Shown: positions 17,208-25,195, counted from the stretch's first letter. The stretch is DNA of 37,462 nt from Aphanocapsa lilacina HA4352-LM1 (GCA_019359725.1 JAHHGR010000046.1:1-37462); one strand, 5' to 3'. The notes: generated by a model not told the origin, from the letters alone. Program-made: numbers and translations.

Positions 17208-17417
17208 CTACGAGAGCGGCGGCAAACCGGGGCATCGATCTTGCCCGTCCTGGTAACCCATTGCATAGGCAATCTCCACAGTCTGACGAACGAGTTGAAC
17301 AAGCTTCAGGGCGAGTAGTTGATCGAGCGGTTCGGTCGTATCGAGCCACAGACGCTCAAAGCTGCTTTGCAGCGGCTCCGGCGCGTGCAGCGGCAAATCG
17401 TGGCTGTCCGAAGGCAT
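17208..17417 (-). CDS. Small hypothetical protein
   Basis: A 69-residue soluble protein starting at the ATG at 17417, with AGGGGG just upstream. The N-terminus is proline-rich and acidic. The middle is a predicted amphipathic helix (TTEPLDQLLALKLVQLVRQTVEIAYAMGYQDG). I do not recognise a family. The frame is followed at once by the 13-bp hairpin at 17159-17194, which supports a real transcription unit ending here. Confidence 0.5.
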   Translation of the reverse strand: MPSDSHDLPLHAPEPLQSSFERLWLDTTEPLDQLLALKLVQLVRQTVEIAYAMGYQDGQDRCPGLPPLS

Positions 17418-17584
17418 GGCATTGCCCCCTACAGAGGATTGGGCTTGCAAGCACTCCCCACACGGGCGGCCGGTTTCAACCTGATTGCAGACAGTTATTT
17501 AAACCGAAGTGCACAGTTTCGCTACCTCTATTGTAGAAAAAATCGGCAGCAACCGCCACGGGGATCACTGGGCAAGCGCTGCAC

Positions 17585-18211
17585 TCAACGCAGCAATTCG
17601 CGCAGCCCGTCGACCATAAACTGCAGGGCGATAGCCAGGATCAAAAATCCCAAAATCTGGTTGAGGGCGCGGGTGCCGGCCCGGCCCAAACGCTTGAGCA
17701 AAGGCTCCCCGAGCATCAGACACAGATAGAGCACGCCGCCCACCAGGGCGATGCCCACCAGGCTGCCGAAGTAGTCGGGCCAGCCGGACGCCTTCGAGGA
17801 CAACCCAATCACCACGCCGATGGCCCCCGGACCGCTGACCAGCGGCATCGCCATCGGCGCAAAGGCAATGTCCCCCGAGGTGTTCGCCGTCACGGCGGTG
17901 TCGCCCTCGTGGCGGTGGGAGTTGACCATCTCCTAGCCGGTCTGGGCAATGAGCAACCTGCCTGCGATGCGCAGCACCGCAAAGGAAATCCCAAAAAATT
18001 CGAGCACCACCTTGCCCACCAGCAGAAAAACCGCCAGCAGCCAGAGCACATGAATGGTCGTCAACCGCGCCTGCCGGCGACGATAAGTGTCGCTGCCCGA
18101 ACTGGTAAGACTATAAAAAATCGGCACTGCCCCCAACGGATCGGTCACCAGCAACAGCGCCAGAAAAGTTCCAGCGGCAGAACCGAGCACACTCTCCCAC
18201 ATCGGCCGCAC
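17585..18211 (-). pseudogene. MarC family membrane protein with in-frame TAG
   Basis: MarC/NAAT proteins are inner-membrane proteins with six helices and unsettled function. The first half (from the ATG at 18202; a GTG at 18211 is also possible) reads SAAGTFLALLLVTDPLGAVP through FFGISFAVLRIAGRLLIAQTG. It is then cut by TAG at 17933-17935. The same frame continues immediately with EMVNSHRHEGDT, then MAMPLVSGPGAIGVVIGL, and ends ILGFLILAIALQFMVDGL, the expected second half. No bases are missing: one substitution, for example TGG to TAG, explains the break. Options are a recent pseudogene, a sequencing error, or a split gene whose second half restarts at the ATG at 17929. All later motifs are intact, so decay is recent if real. 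Confidence 0.8.
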
Positions 18212-18242
18212 CCTTGACCTTTACATGTTTGATATATTGCCC

Positions 18243-18265
18243 AAAAAACTGTAGCTTTTGCTACA
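18243..18265 (-). terminator. Rho-independent terminator
   Basis: On the minus strand TGTAGC-AAAA-GCTACA forms a 6-bp hairpin (18250-18265), followed by AGTTTTTT (U tract at 18243-18248). It lies 26 bases after the stop of the 18292-18510 gene and before the MarC gene, so it should end that transcript. Confidence 0.7.
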
Positions 18266-18291
18266 CATTTTCGTCAACCGTGCCGGTGTGC

Positions 18292-18510
18292 TCAGCGCTT
18301 GCGGTTGGCACCTTTGAGCTGTTCGTAGGCCTCGACGGTCTCGGGCGACGGGGGATCCAGTGGGTCACGGCCGCCGCCCAGCAGCCACAAGCCGCCGCTC
18401 ACCCCCGCGAAGACAGCAACGGCCCACAGCAAGGCCACCGGCGTCGTCGACCGATACCCTTTGGCGATGGCAAATGCGGCTACCGCTGCGATCGAAGCTG
18501 CCACAAACAT
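18292..18510 (-). CDS. Small two-helix membrane protein
   Basis: A 72-residue protein with two predicted transmembrane helices (FVAASIAAVAAFAIA and ALLWAVAVFAGVSGGLWLL) joined by a short polar loop. It has a hydrophilic C-terminus (DPPSPETVEAYEQLKG, ending NRKR). AAGGGGGTT just upstream of the ATG at 18510 is a good ribosome site, and a rho-independent terminator follows, so this looks like a monocistronic gene. The family is not recognised. Confidence 0.6.
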   Translation of the reverse strand: MFVAASIAAVAAFAIAKGYRSTTPVALLWAVAVFAGVSGGLWLLGGGRDPLDPPSPETVEAYEQLKGANRKR

Positions 18511-18562
18511 GCCAACCCCCTTCCACCCACATAAGCGCGTCCGTGCCGGATCCTAGCCTCAC

Positions 18563-18817
18563 CTAGATCGGCCGAAACCACAGTTCGCTGCAGCCGCAGT
18601 CACGGGCCAGGTCACGGGCCACCAATTGGATTTGCGTACGAAATCCAACGCTTTCTTCAACCAGGCCTGCCGGAAATTGGCGTTTGTCGTCCGCGACAAA
18701 TACGTATCTTCTTTCTTGAATCGCATGTTTGTTTTGCACTACCCAGGTTCCGCTGATCAAGGCTTTCCCTGTGGCTTTATCAAAAAAAACGCCCCTTACC
18801 AAAGTCTCAACTTGCAT
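18563..18817 (-). CDS. Small hypothetical protein
   Basis: An 84-residue soluble protein from an ATG at 18817. It has strand-like segments (ETLVRGVFFDK, ALISGTWVVQN, RYVFVADDKRQFP) and a C-terminal CGCSELWFRPI with a Cys-Gly-Cys pair. Codons are less GC-rich than those of its neighbours, and the upstream region is AT-rich. No family is recognised and no clear ribosome site is visible. It could be a recently acquired gene or a gene relic. Confidence 0.4.
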   Translation of the reverse strand: MQVETLVRGVFFDKATGKALISGTWVVQNKHAIQERRYVFVADDKRQFPAGLVEESVGFRTQIQLVARDLARDCGCSELWFRPI

Positions 18818-19299
18818 AAATTCACATATGCCTTTATTAACATCAAAGCGAGCACAAATCGAAGGCCTTCTCCTTCAAGGTTCCTCGTGCAGCGATAGAA
18901 AAGCAACTACTGCGGGTTATAGAGAAGACTCTACCTGCGGAAGGAAGCCTCGGCGAATACTCCAAGCAGCAACCGCAACTACAGTTCGACGGCGAGCGTT
19001 TCGAGGGTGGGGGCGTCCGGGGTGCGGAGCGCGATGCAGCGCTGCTGGAGTAGTTGCCGGTCGATGCTCAAAAAACGGCTGGGGCAGTGGGCTTCGAGCT
19101 AGCTAGTCGAGCCGGAGGCATACCCCTCGTAGGGGAGCGGCGGTTGCGCCCCCGGCTTGAAAGTCGCTAGAACCGGGGTAGGATACTCGCCCGCTTCCAG
19201 AGCGGCTAAGCTGTGGGCAACCCCCATCCGCCCCGGACGGCCCCAGCTTCCCGAGGTAAACGATGGACGGTCTGTCTTGCCACCTCTTATGTTGAGCGC
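18818..19299. other. 480-bp region without an intact gene, holding gene relics
   Basis: The left part (18841-19053, plus strand) has a 70-codon open frame without an ATG that reads like protein (KVPRAAIEKQLLRVIEKT, then LQFDGERFEGG) and ends at a TAG. The right part, minus strand, holds an 82-codon frame split by a TAG (listed separately). The two overlap on opposite strands, so at most one is real in the shared part. The topA promoter must lie near 19200-19299, but no clear boxes are visible. I read the region as decayed coding DNA. Confidence 0.45.
18979..19227 (-). pseudogene. Unrecognised ORF split by an in-frame TAG
   Basis: From an ATG at 19227 the minus strand reads 42 codons (ALEAGEYPTPVLATFKPG, then LPYEGYASGSTS) to a TAG at 19099-19101. 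It continues in the same frame for 39 codons (LEAHCPSRFLSIDRQLLQQ, then ALRTPDAPTLETLAVEL) to a final TAG at 18979. Both halves have the composition of real protein, which suggests one gene of about 82 codons broken by a single nonsense change. FLSIDRQLLQQ faintly recalls the end of PIN-domain nucleases, but this is not enough for a call. The head overlaps the region just upstream of topA. Confidence 0.35.
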
Positions 19300-21597
19300 A
19301 TGAGCAAATCGCTAGTCATCGTCGAATCCCCCGCCAAGGCCAAAACGATCAGCAAGATCCTCGGCAAAAACTTTGTCGTCAAGGCCTCCGCCGGGCACAT
19401 CCGCGACCTTCCCCAAAAAGAGATGGGCGTGAATGTCAAAAATGACTTCGAGCCCAAATACGTGATCATTCCCAAAAAAGAAGAGGTGGTCGAGGAACTC
19501 AAAGGGGCCGCCCGCAATGCCGATCGGGTCTATCTGGCCCCCGACCCCGACCGCGAGGGAGAAGCGATCGCCTGGCATCTGGCGCAGATTCTGGATATTT
19601 CTGGCGAGCGGCTGCAGCGCATCGAGTTTCACGAGATCACCAAGCAGGCTATCCAGAACGCCGTCGCCCACCCCCGCAACATCGATATCAACCGGGTCGA
19701 TGCTCAGCAGGCGCGGCGCATCCTCGACCGGCTGGTGGGCTACAAGCTCAGCCCGCTGCTGTGGAAAAAAGTGCAGCGCGGCCTGTCCGCCGGGCGGGTG
19801 CAGTCGGTGGCGGTGCGCCTGCTGTGCGACCGCGAAAAAGAAATTCAGGCGTTTGTGAGCGAAGAGTACTGGACCATCCACGGCCACTTCCGCCAGAGGA
19901 CTCAGGCGGAAGCCACCCCGTTTAGCGCCGATCTGGTCCGCTGGGTAGGCAAAAAGCCGGATCTAGGCAACGAGGCGGCGGCGCGGGCGGTGGTCGAAGC
20001 CCTGGCGGGTGCCGCCTCCCGGGTCGATTCGGTCAAGACCCGCGAGCGGCAAAAAGAACCCCAACCGCCCTTCATCACCAGCACGCTGCAGCGCGAAGGC
20101 GCTTCGGCTTTGGGCCTCACCGTCAAGCGCACGATGGCCATCGCCCAGCAACTCTACGAAGGCATCGAATTGGGTGAGGAGGGGCCGGTGGGGCTGATCA
20201 CCTACATGCGCACCGACAGCACCCGGGTGGCCGAAGAAGCCCAGGAAGCGGCGCGCGAGTTTATCTTGGCCGCCTACGGCAAACCGTACTACCCGAGCCG
20301 CCGCCGCCAGTACGGCGCCAAAAAAGGCGCCCAGGACGCCCACGAGTGCATCCGGCCCACCGACATCAACCGCCCCCCCGACGCGATCAAAAAATCGCTC
20401 ACCCCAGACCAGTTCAAGCTCTATCGCCTGATCTGGCAGCGCTTTACGGCCTCGCAGATGACGGCGGCCACCCTGGAGACGCGCACCGTCGAAATCGCCG
20501 CCACCCCCGCAGCCGGCCGCCCCGACGCCCTGTTTCGCGTCTCGGTCACCCGCACGGTCTTCGACGGCTACACCCGCGTCTACGAAGAAGCCCGCGAGGA
20601 AGCAGCCACGGGCGACGAAGAAGCGCCCGGTGCCGCGCCGGTGCTCGAAGAGGGCGAGGCGCTCACTTTGCTCACAGTCGATCCCAAGCAGCACTTTACG
20701 CAGCCGCCCGCGCGTTTCTCCGAGGCGACCCTGGTCAAGGCCCTCGAAGAGCAGGGGATCGGCAGACCGAGTACCTACGCCCCCACCATCGGCACGATCC
20801 AGGAGCGCGGCTACGTCAATAAAGATGGCCGCACGCTCATCCCCACCGAGCTGGGCATGAAAGTGAATGACCAACTGGTCCAGCACTTTCCCAACATCGT
20901 CGATACCGAATTTACAGCCAACATGGAAGCGCAGCTCGACGAGGTCGAAAAGGGTTCCCAGCGCTGGACCCAGTTGCTCGCGGATTTTTATGGGCCGTTC
21001 GTGGAGACGCTCAAGGCCGCCGACGAGGAGATGAAGCGGGTGGTCATCGTCACCGACCACCTGTGCGAGAGCTGTGGCCGGCCGCTGCTCAACCGCTACG
21101 GCCGCTTCGGCAACTTCTTGGGCTGCTCGGGCTATCCGGAGTGCGACTTTACTCACCAACTCACCCGCGACAACAAACCGGTCCCTAAGGACCGCCCCGC
21201 CGAGGGGATTTCCTGCAACCAGTGCGGCCACGAGCCGATGCTCATCACCTACGGCCGCTACGGCGAGTACCTCAAGTGCCCCGCCTGCGGCAAGAGCCAG
21301 CCCAAATCGACGGGTATCACCTGCCCCAAGTGCAGCAAAGGCCAGATTGTCGAGCGCCGCTCAAAGATGGGCAAGAATTTCTACGGCTGCGACCAGTATC
21401 CCGATTGCGACTTCGTGCTGTGGAGTCGGCCCATCGACAAACCCGCCTGTCCCGAGTGCGGCTCGATCTTGCTCTACAAACCCCGCAAGCGCGGCGACGA
21501 TATGGTGGCTTGCTCCGCCTGCAAATTCATCGCCCCCGCCCAGGAGATGGTGGGTGAGGAGGAAGTGGAGCGGCAGGCCGCATTGCTTACCGGTTGA
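19300..21597 (+). CDS. topA: DNA topoisomerase I
   Basis: A type IA topoisomerase that relaxes negative supercoils through a 5'-phosphotyrosine link. The N-terminal TOPRIM domain is SKSLVIVESPAKAKTISKI with acidic motif LAPDPDREGEAIAWHL. RILDRLVGYKLSP and GLSAGRVQSVAVRLL are conserved core blocks. The nucleophile is Tyr302 in LITYMRTDSTRV. The C-terminus has four zinc-finger modules with paired cysteines (CESCGRPLL, CNQCGHEPM, CPKCSKGQI, CPECGSILL), one or two more than many short cyanobacterial forms. The 765-residue length is normal. The ATG at 19300 is preferred over in-frame upstream codons because the fold starts at once. The stop overlaps the next frame's TTG. Confidence 0.95.
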   Translation: MSKSLVIVESPAKAKTISKILGKNFVVKASAGHIRDLPQKEMGVNVKNDFEPKYVIIPKKEEVVEELKGAARNADRVYLAPDPDREGEAIAWHLAQILDISGERLQRIEFHEITKQAIQNAVAHPRNIDINRVDAQQARRILDRLVGYKLSPLLWKKVQRGLSAGRVQSVAVRLLCDREKEIQAFVSEEYWTIHGHFRQRTQAEATPFSADLVRWVGKKPDLGNEAAARAVVEALAGAASRVDSVKTRERQKEPQPPFITSTLQREGASALGLTVKRTMAIAQQLYEGIELGEEGPVGLITYMRTDSTRVAEEAQEAAREFILAAYGKPYYPSRRRQYGAKKGAQDAHECIRPTDINRPPDAIKKSLTPDQFKLYRLIWQRFTASQMTAATLETRTVEIAATPAAGRPDALFRVSVTRTVFDGYTRVYEEAREEAATGDEEAPGAAPVLEEGEALTLLTVDPKQHFTQPPARFSEATLVKALEEQGIGRPSTYAPTIGTIQERGYVNKDGRTLIPTELGMKVNDQLVQHFPNIVDTEFTANMEAQLDEVEKGSQRWTQLLADFYGPFVETLKAADEEMKRVVIVTDHLCESCGRPLLNRYGRFGNFLGCSGYPECDFTHQLTRDNKPVPKDRPAEGISCNQCGHEPMLITYGRYGEYLKCPACGKSQPKSTGITCPKCSKGQIVERRSKMGKNFYGCDQYPDCDFVLWSRPIDKPACPECGSILLYKPRKRGDDMVACSACKFIAPAQEMVGEEEVERQAALLTG

Positions 21598-22904
21598 GCG
21601 GGCCGGTGCGCGCGCTGGGGAAGCGGCCCGGCCTTTGGCTTGCGGTGCTTAGCACGTTGCTGGTCGCTTGCTCCGGGTCACCTGCACCTTCCGGCCCCAT
21701 CGAGCTGACATTCTGGCACGGTGCTGACCCGCCTCCCAACCGGGTGGTACTCGACAAGCTGGTGGAGCGCTTTAATTCTCAGCACCCGGATATCCGCGTG
21801 CGTGCCATCTACGCGGGCCAACAGGACCAGCAAATCCCCAAGATTTTGGCGGCGGTGATCGGCGGCTCGCCCCCGGATTTGCTCTGGTACAACGCCACGC
21901 TCACCGGCCAGTTGGTCAAAGCCGATGCCATCGTCTCGCTTGACGAGTACTTACAAAAAGAAAACCTGCTGGAGCGGGTCTATCCGAATTTGCTGCCCGC
22001 CACCCGCTACCGGGGCAAGACCTGGTCGTTGCCTTTTGACACCAACAACCTGGCGGTCTTTTACAACAAAAAGATCTTCGCTGAGGCCGGGGTAGAGACC
22101 TTGCCCGCCACCTGGTCCGAATTTCTGACCCTCGCTGAGCGGCTCACCGTCGATCGCAATGGCGACGGCCGCCCGGAGCGCCATGGCCTGCGATTGCCCC
22201 TGGGCAAGGGCGAATGGACCGTATTTAACTGGCTGCCCTTTTTCTGGCAGGCGGGGGGTGAACTGCTCGTGGGCGGCCAGCCGCGGATCGATTCGCCTGC
22301 GGGGGTGCGCGCCCTCGCCTACTGGCAGCGTTTGCTGGCGCGCTCTGCCGCGAGCCTCTCCCAGCCCGAGCAGGGCTACATATTCGATGATTTTTTTGCC
22401 GGGCGGGTGGCGATGCAGGTAAGCGGTCCCTGGACTCTGGGAGAAATTGGCGAAAACGGCATGGATTATGGTGTATTTTCCTTGCCGCGCGGCGAGATGC
22501 GGGCCACCGCCATCGGCGGCGAGCAGTTGTTTTTGATGAAGACGACGCCCGAGCGCGAGCGGGCCGGCTGGCGCTTCGCGCAATATGTGCTCAGCGCCGA
22601 ATTTCAAAGTGCCTGGGCCACCGGCACGGGCTATTTGCCCGTCACCCCCGAGGCGACCCGCACCCCCGCCTACCAGGCATTTTTACAGCGCAATCCGCAA
22701 CTAAAAGTCTTCCTCGACCAGTTGCCTTCGGGCCGCAACCGCCCCCTCGACCCAACCTACCCGCAAATTTCCGACGCCATTGGCCGCGCCGTCGAGCAGG
22801 TGCTGCTGGGGGCGCGCACCCCCGCCGCCGCCCTCGCCGCCGCCCAGCGCGAAGCGGCCTTGATCGTGCGCACCCAGCCGGGGGATGTTGTCACCGGGCG
22901 CTAG
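21594..22904 (+). CDS. ABC transporter substrate-binding lipoprotein, sugar type (family 1)
   Basis: A periplasmic solute receptor anchored by lipid. The signal peptide ends in the lipobox LLVAC (Cys ~26). Mature features are those of the MalE/UgpB cluster: PIELTFWHGADPPPN, ILAAVIGGSPPDLLWYN, WSLPFDTNNLAVFYNKKIF, VDRNGDGRPERHG, FFAGRVAMQVSGPWTLGEI. A carbohydrate or polyol ligand is likely. The frame overlaps topA by 4 bases from a TTG at 21594; a GTG at 21606 is an equally reasonable start and still keeps a full signal peptide. No permease or ATPase genes are nearby, so its transporter is elsewhere. An IS30 remnant abuts the stop codon. Confidence 0.87.
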   Translation: MSGPVRALGKRPGLWLAVLSTLLVACSGSPAPSGPIELTFWHGADPPPNRVVLDKLVERFNSQHPDIRVRAIYAGQQDQQIPKILAAVIGGSPPDLLWYNATLTGQLVKADAIVSLDEYLQKENLLERVYPNLLPATRYRGKTWSLPFDTNNLAVFYNKKIFAEAGVETLPATWSEFLTLAERLTVDRNGDGRPERHGLRLPLGKGEWTVFNWLPFFWQAGGELLVGGQPRIDSPAGVRALAYWQRLLARSAASLSQPEQGYIFDDFFAGRVAMQVSGPWTLGEIGENGMDYGVFSLPRGEMRATAIGGEQLFLMKTTPERERAGWRFAQYVLSAEFQSAWATGTGYLPVTPEATRTPAYQAFLQRNPQLKVFLDQLPSGRNRPLDPTYPQISDAIGRAVEQVLLGARTPAAALAAAQREAALIVRTQPGDVVTGR

Positions 22905-23576
22905 AACCTGCGTGTAACGGACCGCCCATTCAAGTTTAAAGTGCAACAGGGCCTGACTCACCTTTTTAATCAGCCCTGCCAACAGATATTTCGAGTGTTT
23001 ATTCACCAAGGTTACTACCCCTCCCAGTTGATTTATTCCGATAACGGTATCGCCTTCCCAATGACCAATCTCCACCTTCAAGCCAGCGATAGCCGGACGC
23101 TCGTCGATGTCCACCCGGTTCGGTATCTGGCCGCCCTTACTTTTTGCCCCGCCACGCTTTTGACGTTTCGGCCTACCCTGGCGGAAATACTTCTGGAATA
23201 AACCCAACCCTGCAGGGTTTGCGTAGATCAGCCGATAGATTGTCTGGTGGCTGAGGAATGCCTTGCCCTCCAACTGCCGTCGACCTCGGATTTGCCCAGG
23301 ACGATGAAATGCTTGCAGCGACTGTTTGATCTCCCTCAGCATTTCCGAAGATACTTTCAGGAAAGCTTGTTTACTGTCGGCTCGTCGGGCGGTGGCCAGG
23401 GCGTGGGCCGTGTCTGGAAGATAGCGCCCTTGCGAGCGGTTGCGCTTCAGTTCCCGACTGATAGTGCCGGCGTTGCGGCCCGGTAAGCCGGCAATCGCTT
23501 GGAGGCTCAAGCCTTGCTGGGAGCGGCACGCATAGATCTGCTGGCGTTCCTGGGCGCTCAGCTGGGTGTAGCTCAT
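22905..23576 (-). mobile_element. IS30-family transposase remnant, 3'-truncated
   Basis: From the ATG at 23576 the minus strand encodes an IS30-type transposase. It has an N-terminal helix-turn-helix region (LSAQERQQIYACRSQQGLSL, then GTISRELKRNRSQG), the SHQTIYRLIY motif, and the start of the DDE domain with the first catalytic Asp in VEIGHWEGDTVIG and VVTLVNKHSKYLLAGLI. About 220 residues in, similarity ends (near HFKLEW). The frame then continues only as the antisense of the binding-protein gene. The second Asp and the Glu of DDE and the 3' end of the element are missing, so it is inactive. The junction is within ~30 bases of the upstream gene's stop codon. No terminal repeats are identifiable. 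Confidence 0.85.
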
Positions 23577-23618
23577 CGGTCGCAGGCCGAATCCCGGTCG
23601 AAGGGCAGCCCAACACAA

Positions 23619-23700
23619 TAGACCTCTTGCGCGAATGCCAAGATAAACAGCTCAAACCATTGGAAACTCGTTCCGTGATCCAGTTCATGCAAGAGGTCTA
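23619..23700. repeat. 82-bp MITE-like element with 12-bp terminal inverted repeats
   Basis: TAGACCTCTTGC at 23619-23630 is matched by its perfect complement GCAAGAGGTCTA at 23689-23700, with 58 bases between. The GACCTCTTGC ends resemble the tips of IS5/IS4-type elements common in cyanobacteria. TA at each end could be the target duplication. The interior is too short to encode a transposase. It sits directly upstream of the IS30 remnant. I infer a non-autonomous element; other copies would confirm it. Confidence 0.65.
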
Positions 23701-23844
23701 TTCTGGATCTGGTACCCGCAGTTGCGCCCCACGGTGGGGAGGTGGCCCAGAAAGTGATTGATGGCCTCCAAATCACGTGCGGGCTTCGAGAGAGCTTCAG
23801 GGCCACTGTGCCACCACGCCCGAGCCGCGGGCCGCAACCCGCGC
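23701..23844. other. Spacer between the MITE and the acidic-protein gene
   Basis: The minus-strand frame (through 23701-23894) contains ARDLEAINHFLGHLPTVGR and looks faintly like protein, but it has no credible start and overlaps the acidic-protein gene. I see no secure feature here. Confidence 0.3.
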
Positions 23845-24249
23845 TCAAAAGGCGCTGGTGTCAGTGTCGGGGCAGCTATCGGGGTCGATGTCATCCAGGA
23901 GAGAGTCCCCCCACTCGAGGACGGTACCGCGGGTCGTCTCGTTCACGCTGTCTTCGAGTTCCTCGGCCAAGCGCTCGGCGGTGTCGATCAGTTGCTCAGT
24001 GTAACCGGAGCCTCTCAGGCAAGCTTGCTGTTCGGGGTCTCCGTAGAATAGGGCCTCCCGGGCGTCGGAAGTAAAGTCGGTGCTGCCGTCCTGATTGACG
24101 TTGTGACCGTCGTAGGGCAGCGTCTCGCCTTGCCAATACGCGACATCCGGTTGCAGCGGTCTTACCTGGGCCAACAAGAGCTGTTGATCGTCCTCGTCCG
24201 CTCCAAGGTCGGCAAGCTCCGGCACCCCGAATTCCGGCTGTTCTGTCAT
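23845..24249 (-). CDS. Acidic hypothetical protein
   Basis: A 134-residue, strongly acidic, soluble protein with an N-terminal DLGADEDDQQLLLAQVRPLQ and a middle rich in Gly, Asn and Asp (LPYDGHNVNQDGSTDF). A helical region follows (YTEQLIDTAERLAEELEDSV), and the C-terminus is nearly all Asp, Ser and Pro (LLDDIDPDSCPDTDTSAF). TGGAGAAAG eight bases before the ATG at 24249 is a good ribosome site, so it is probably expressed. No family is recognised. The acidity would fit a metal-binding, DNA-mimic or halophilic-type role, but none of these is supported further. It lies among mobile-element scars. Confidence 0.55.
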   Translation of the reverse strand: MTEQPEFGVPELADLGADEDDQQLLLAQVRPLQPDVAYWQGETLPYDGHNVNQDGSTDFTSDAREALFYGDPEQQACLRGSGYTEQLIDTAERLAEELEDSVNETTRGTVLEWGDSLLDDIDPDSCPDTDTSAF

Positions 24250-24279
24250 ATCAATACTTTCTCCATAAAGTAGAGTGCG

Positions 24280-24408
24280 ATGAGACTGGCTAGGGAAGCT
24301 CTTTTACACTTGAAAATGAAAGACAGCATCGAACGGGAGGTTGAAAAGATTAGAGCTCAACTGACCGGTTCACCGTCGATCCAGTCGAATAGAACGCACA
24401 ACCGCTGA
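24280..24408 (+). CDS. Possible 42-residue basic peptide
   Basis: A short frame from an ATG at 24280 encodes a charged helical peptide (REALLHLKMKDSIEREVEKI, then RAQLTGSPSIQSN). The ribosome site is weak (AGTAGAG), and it shares the upstream region of the divergent acidic-protein gene. It may be noncoding or the relic of a larger gene. Confidence 0.2.
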   Translation: MRLAREALLHLKMKDSIEREVEKIRAQLTGSPSIQSNRTHNR

Positions 24409-24446
24409 ACATCAGACTCATCGATGGAGGCGGTGACTAAGTCGCC

Positions 24447-24683
24447 TTATACGCTGGTCACCGGTGTCGGAACGCACAGATCGGTGTCTCTTTTGAGCGC
24501 TTGGAGCCAATCGAGTTCTGTCTGTAATTGTGCTGCGCTCACCTGCGGTTCGCAAACGCGCAAAGCGTGCTGCCTCGCATCTGCTTCCATCCGAACCACC
24601 AGATTCCCCAAGTGCCGCAGCACTGTGCACTCGGCATTCTCCAGAGCCTATTGCTCAAGAATTTCCTTGACCTGCTTGTTCAT
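24447..24683 (-). pseudogene. APH-family kinase N-terminal relic with in-frame TAG
   Basis: The minus-strand frame from an ATG at 24683 reads MNKQVKEILEQ, then TAG (24648-24650), then ENAECTVLRHLGNLVVRME, HALRVCEP and LQTELDWLQALKRDTDLCVP to a TAA at 24447. The later part matches the N-terminal lobe of aminoglycoside-phosphotransferase/homoserine-kinase-like enzymes, where a LRVHRP strand is followed by an SEL-WL-AL-RDT helix and VPEP. The remaining ~230 residues, including the catalytic loop, are missing. This is a decayed gene fragment. The family call rests on a 40-residue pattern. Confidence 0.5.
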
Positions 24684-24698
24684 ACACAGTTTCAGACC

Positions 24699-25130
24699 TT
24701 AGAGATTGCGTTCAGGATTGGCCAGTAATCCGCCCAGTACTGCCACCGGCACGACAGCCAACAAACCCAGCACCAGCGGCCAGGAGAGCACTCCTCCGGG
24801 AGCATCCAGATTGAAATTGAAGAAGATTGAAACCGCCAGCGAAATGATCCCAGTCAGCAGCGCGTGGCGCAGCGGCAGGGAACGGGCAGTGCGAGAAGCC
24901 ATATACCCCCCGAGGCCAGTAAAAAACAGTCCGCGCAAAAAATTGAAGACAAAAAAGGCGGCCGTGCCCTCGACGGGATACCCGCTCAGCATCGCCACCA
25001 GACCCGCCGCCATGTACATAACCAGTTCGGAGTGCAGCGTACCGGCGACATCGACTAGTAAACCAGTAAATACAGCTCGCGACTCGAGGGGGCGGGGGGC
25101 CAGATCGGCGCTGTTGCGGGGTTCGAGCAT
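24699..25130 (-). CDS. Four-helix membrane protein
   Basis: A 143-residue protein with four predicted transmembrane segments: LVMYMAAGLVAMLSGY, AAFFVFNFLRGLFFTGLGGY, ALLTGIISLAVSIFFNF and VLSWPLVLGLLAVVPVAVLG. Glycine-rich turns link them, and both ends are probably cytosolic. It starts at an ATG at 25130. The family is not recognised; a DUF-type small integral membrane protein is likely. It is divergent from the binding-protein gene at 25196, leaving a 65-base promoter interval. Confidence 0.6.
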   Translation of the reverse strand: MLEPRNSADLAPRPLESRAVFTGLLVDVAGTLHSELVMYMAAGLVAMLSGYPVEGTAAFFVFNFLRGLFFTGLGGYMASRTARSLPLRHALLTGIISLAVSIFFNFNLDAPGGVLSWPLVLGLLAVVPVAVLGGLLANPERNL

Positions 25131-25195
25131 GGTGATCGCTGGGAAGATACGAAAATTATAGGCTGCCCGAAGCTTTCGGGTGGGCGGGTGTCTCC

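Noticed and set aside
19963..21231. 422-codon minus-strand ORF
   Set aside because: Lies wholly antisense to topA; long antisense frames are expected in GC-rich genes.
22701..22904. C-terminal extension of the IS30 transposase frame
   Set aside because: This part is just the antisense of the binding-protein gene's 3' end and lacks DDE motifs.
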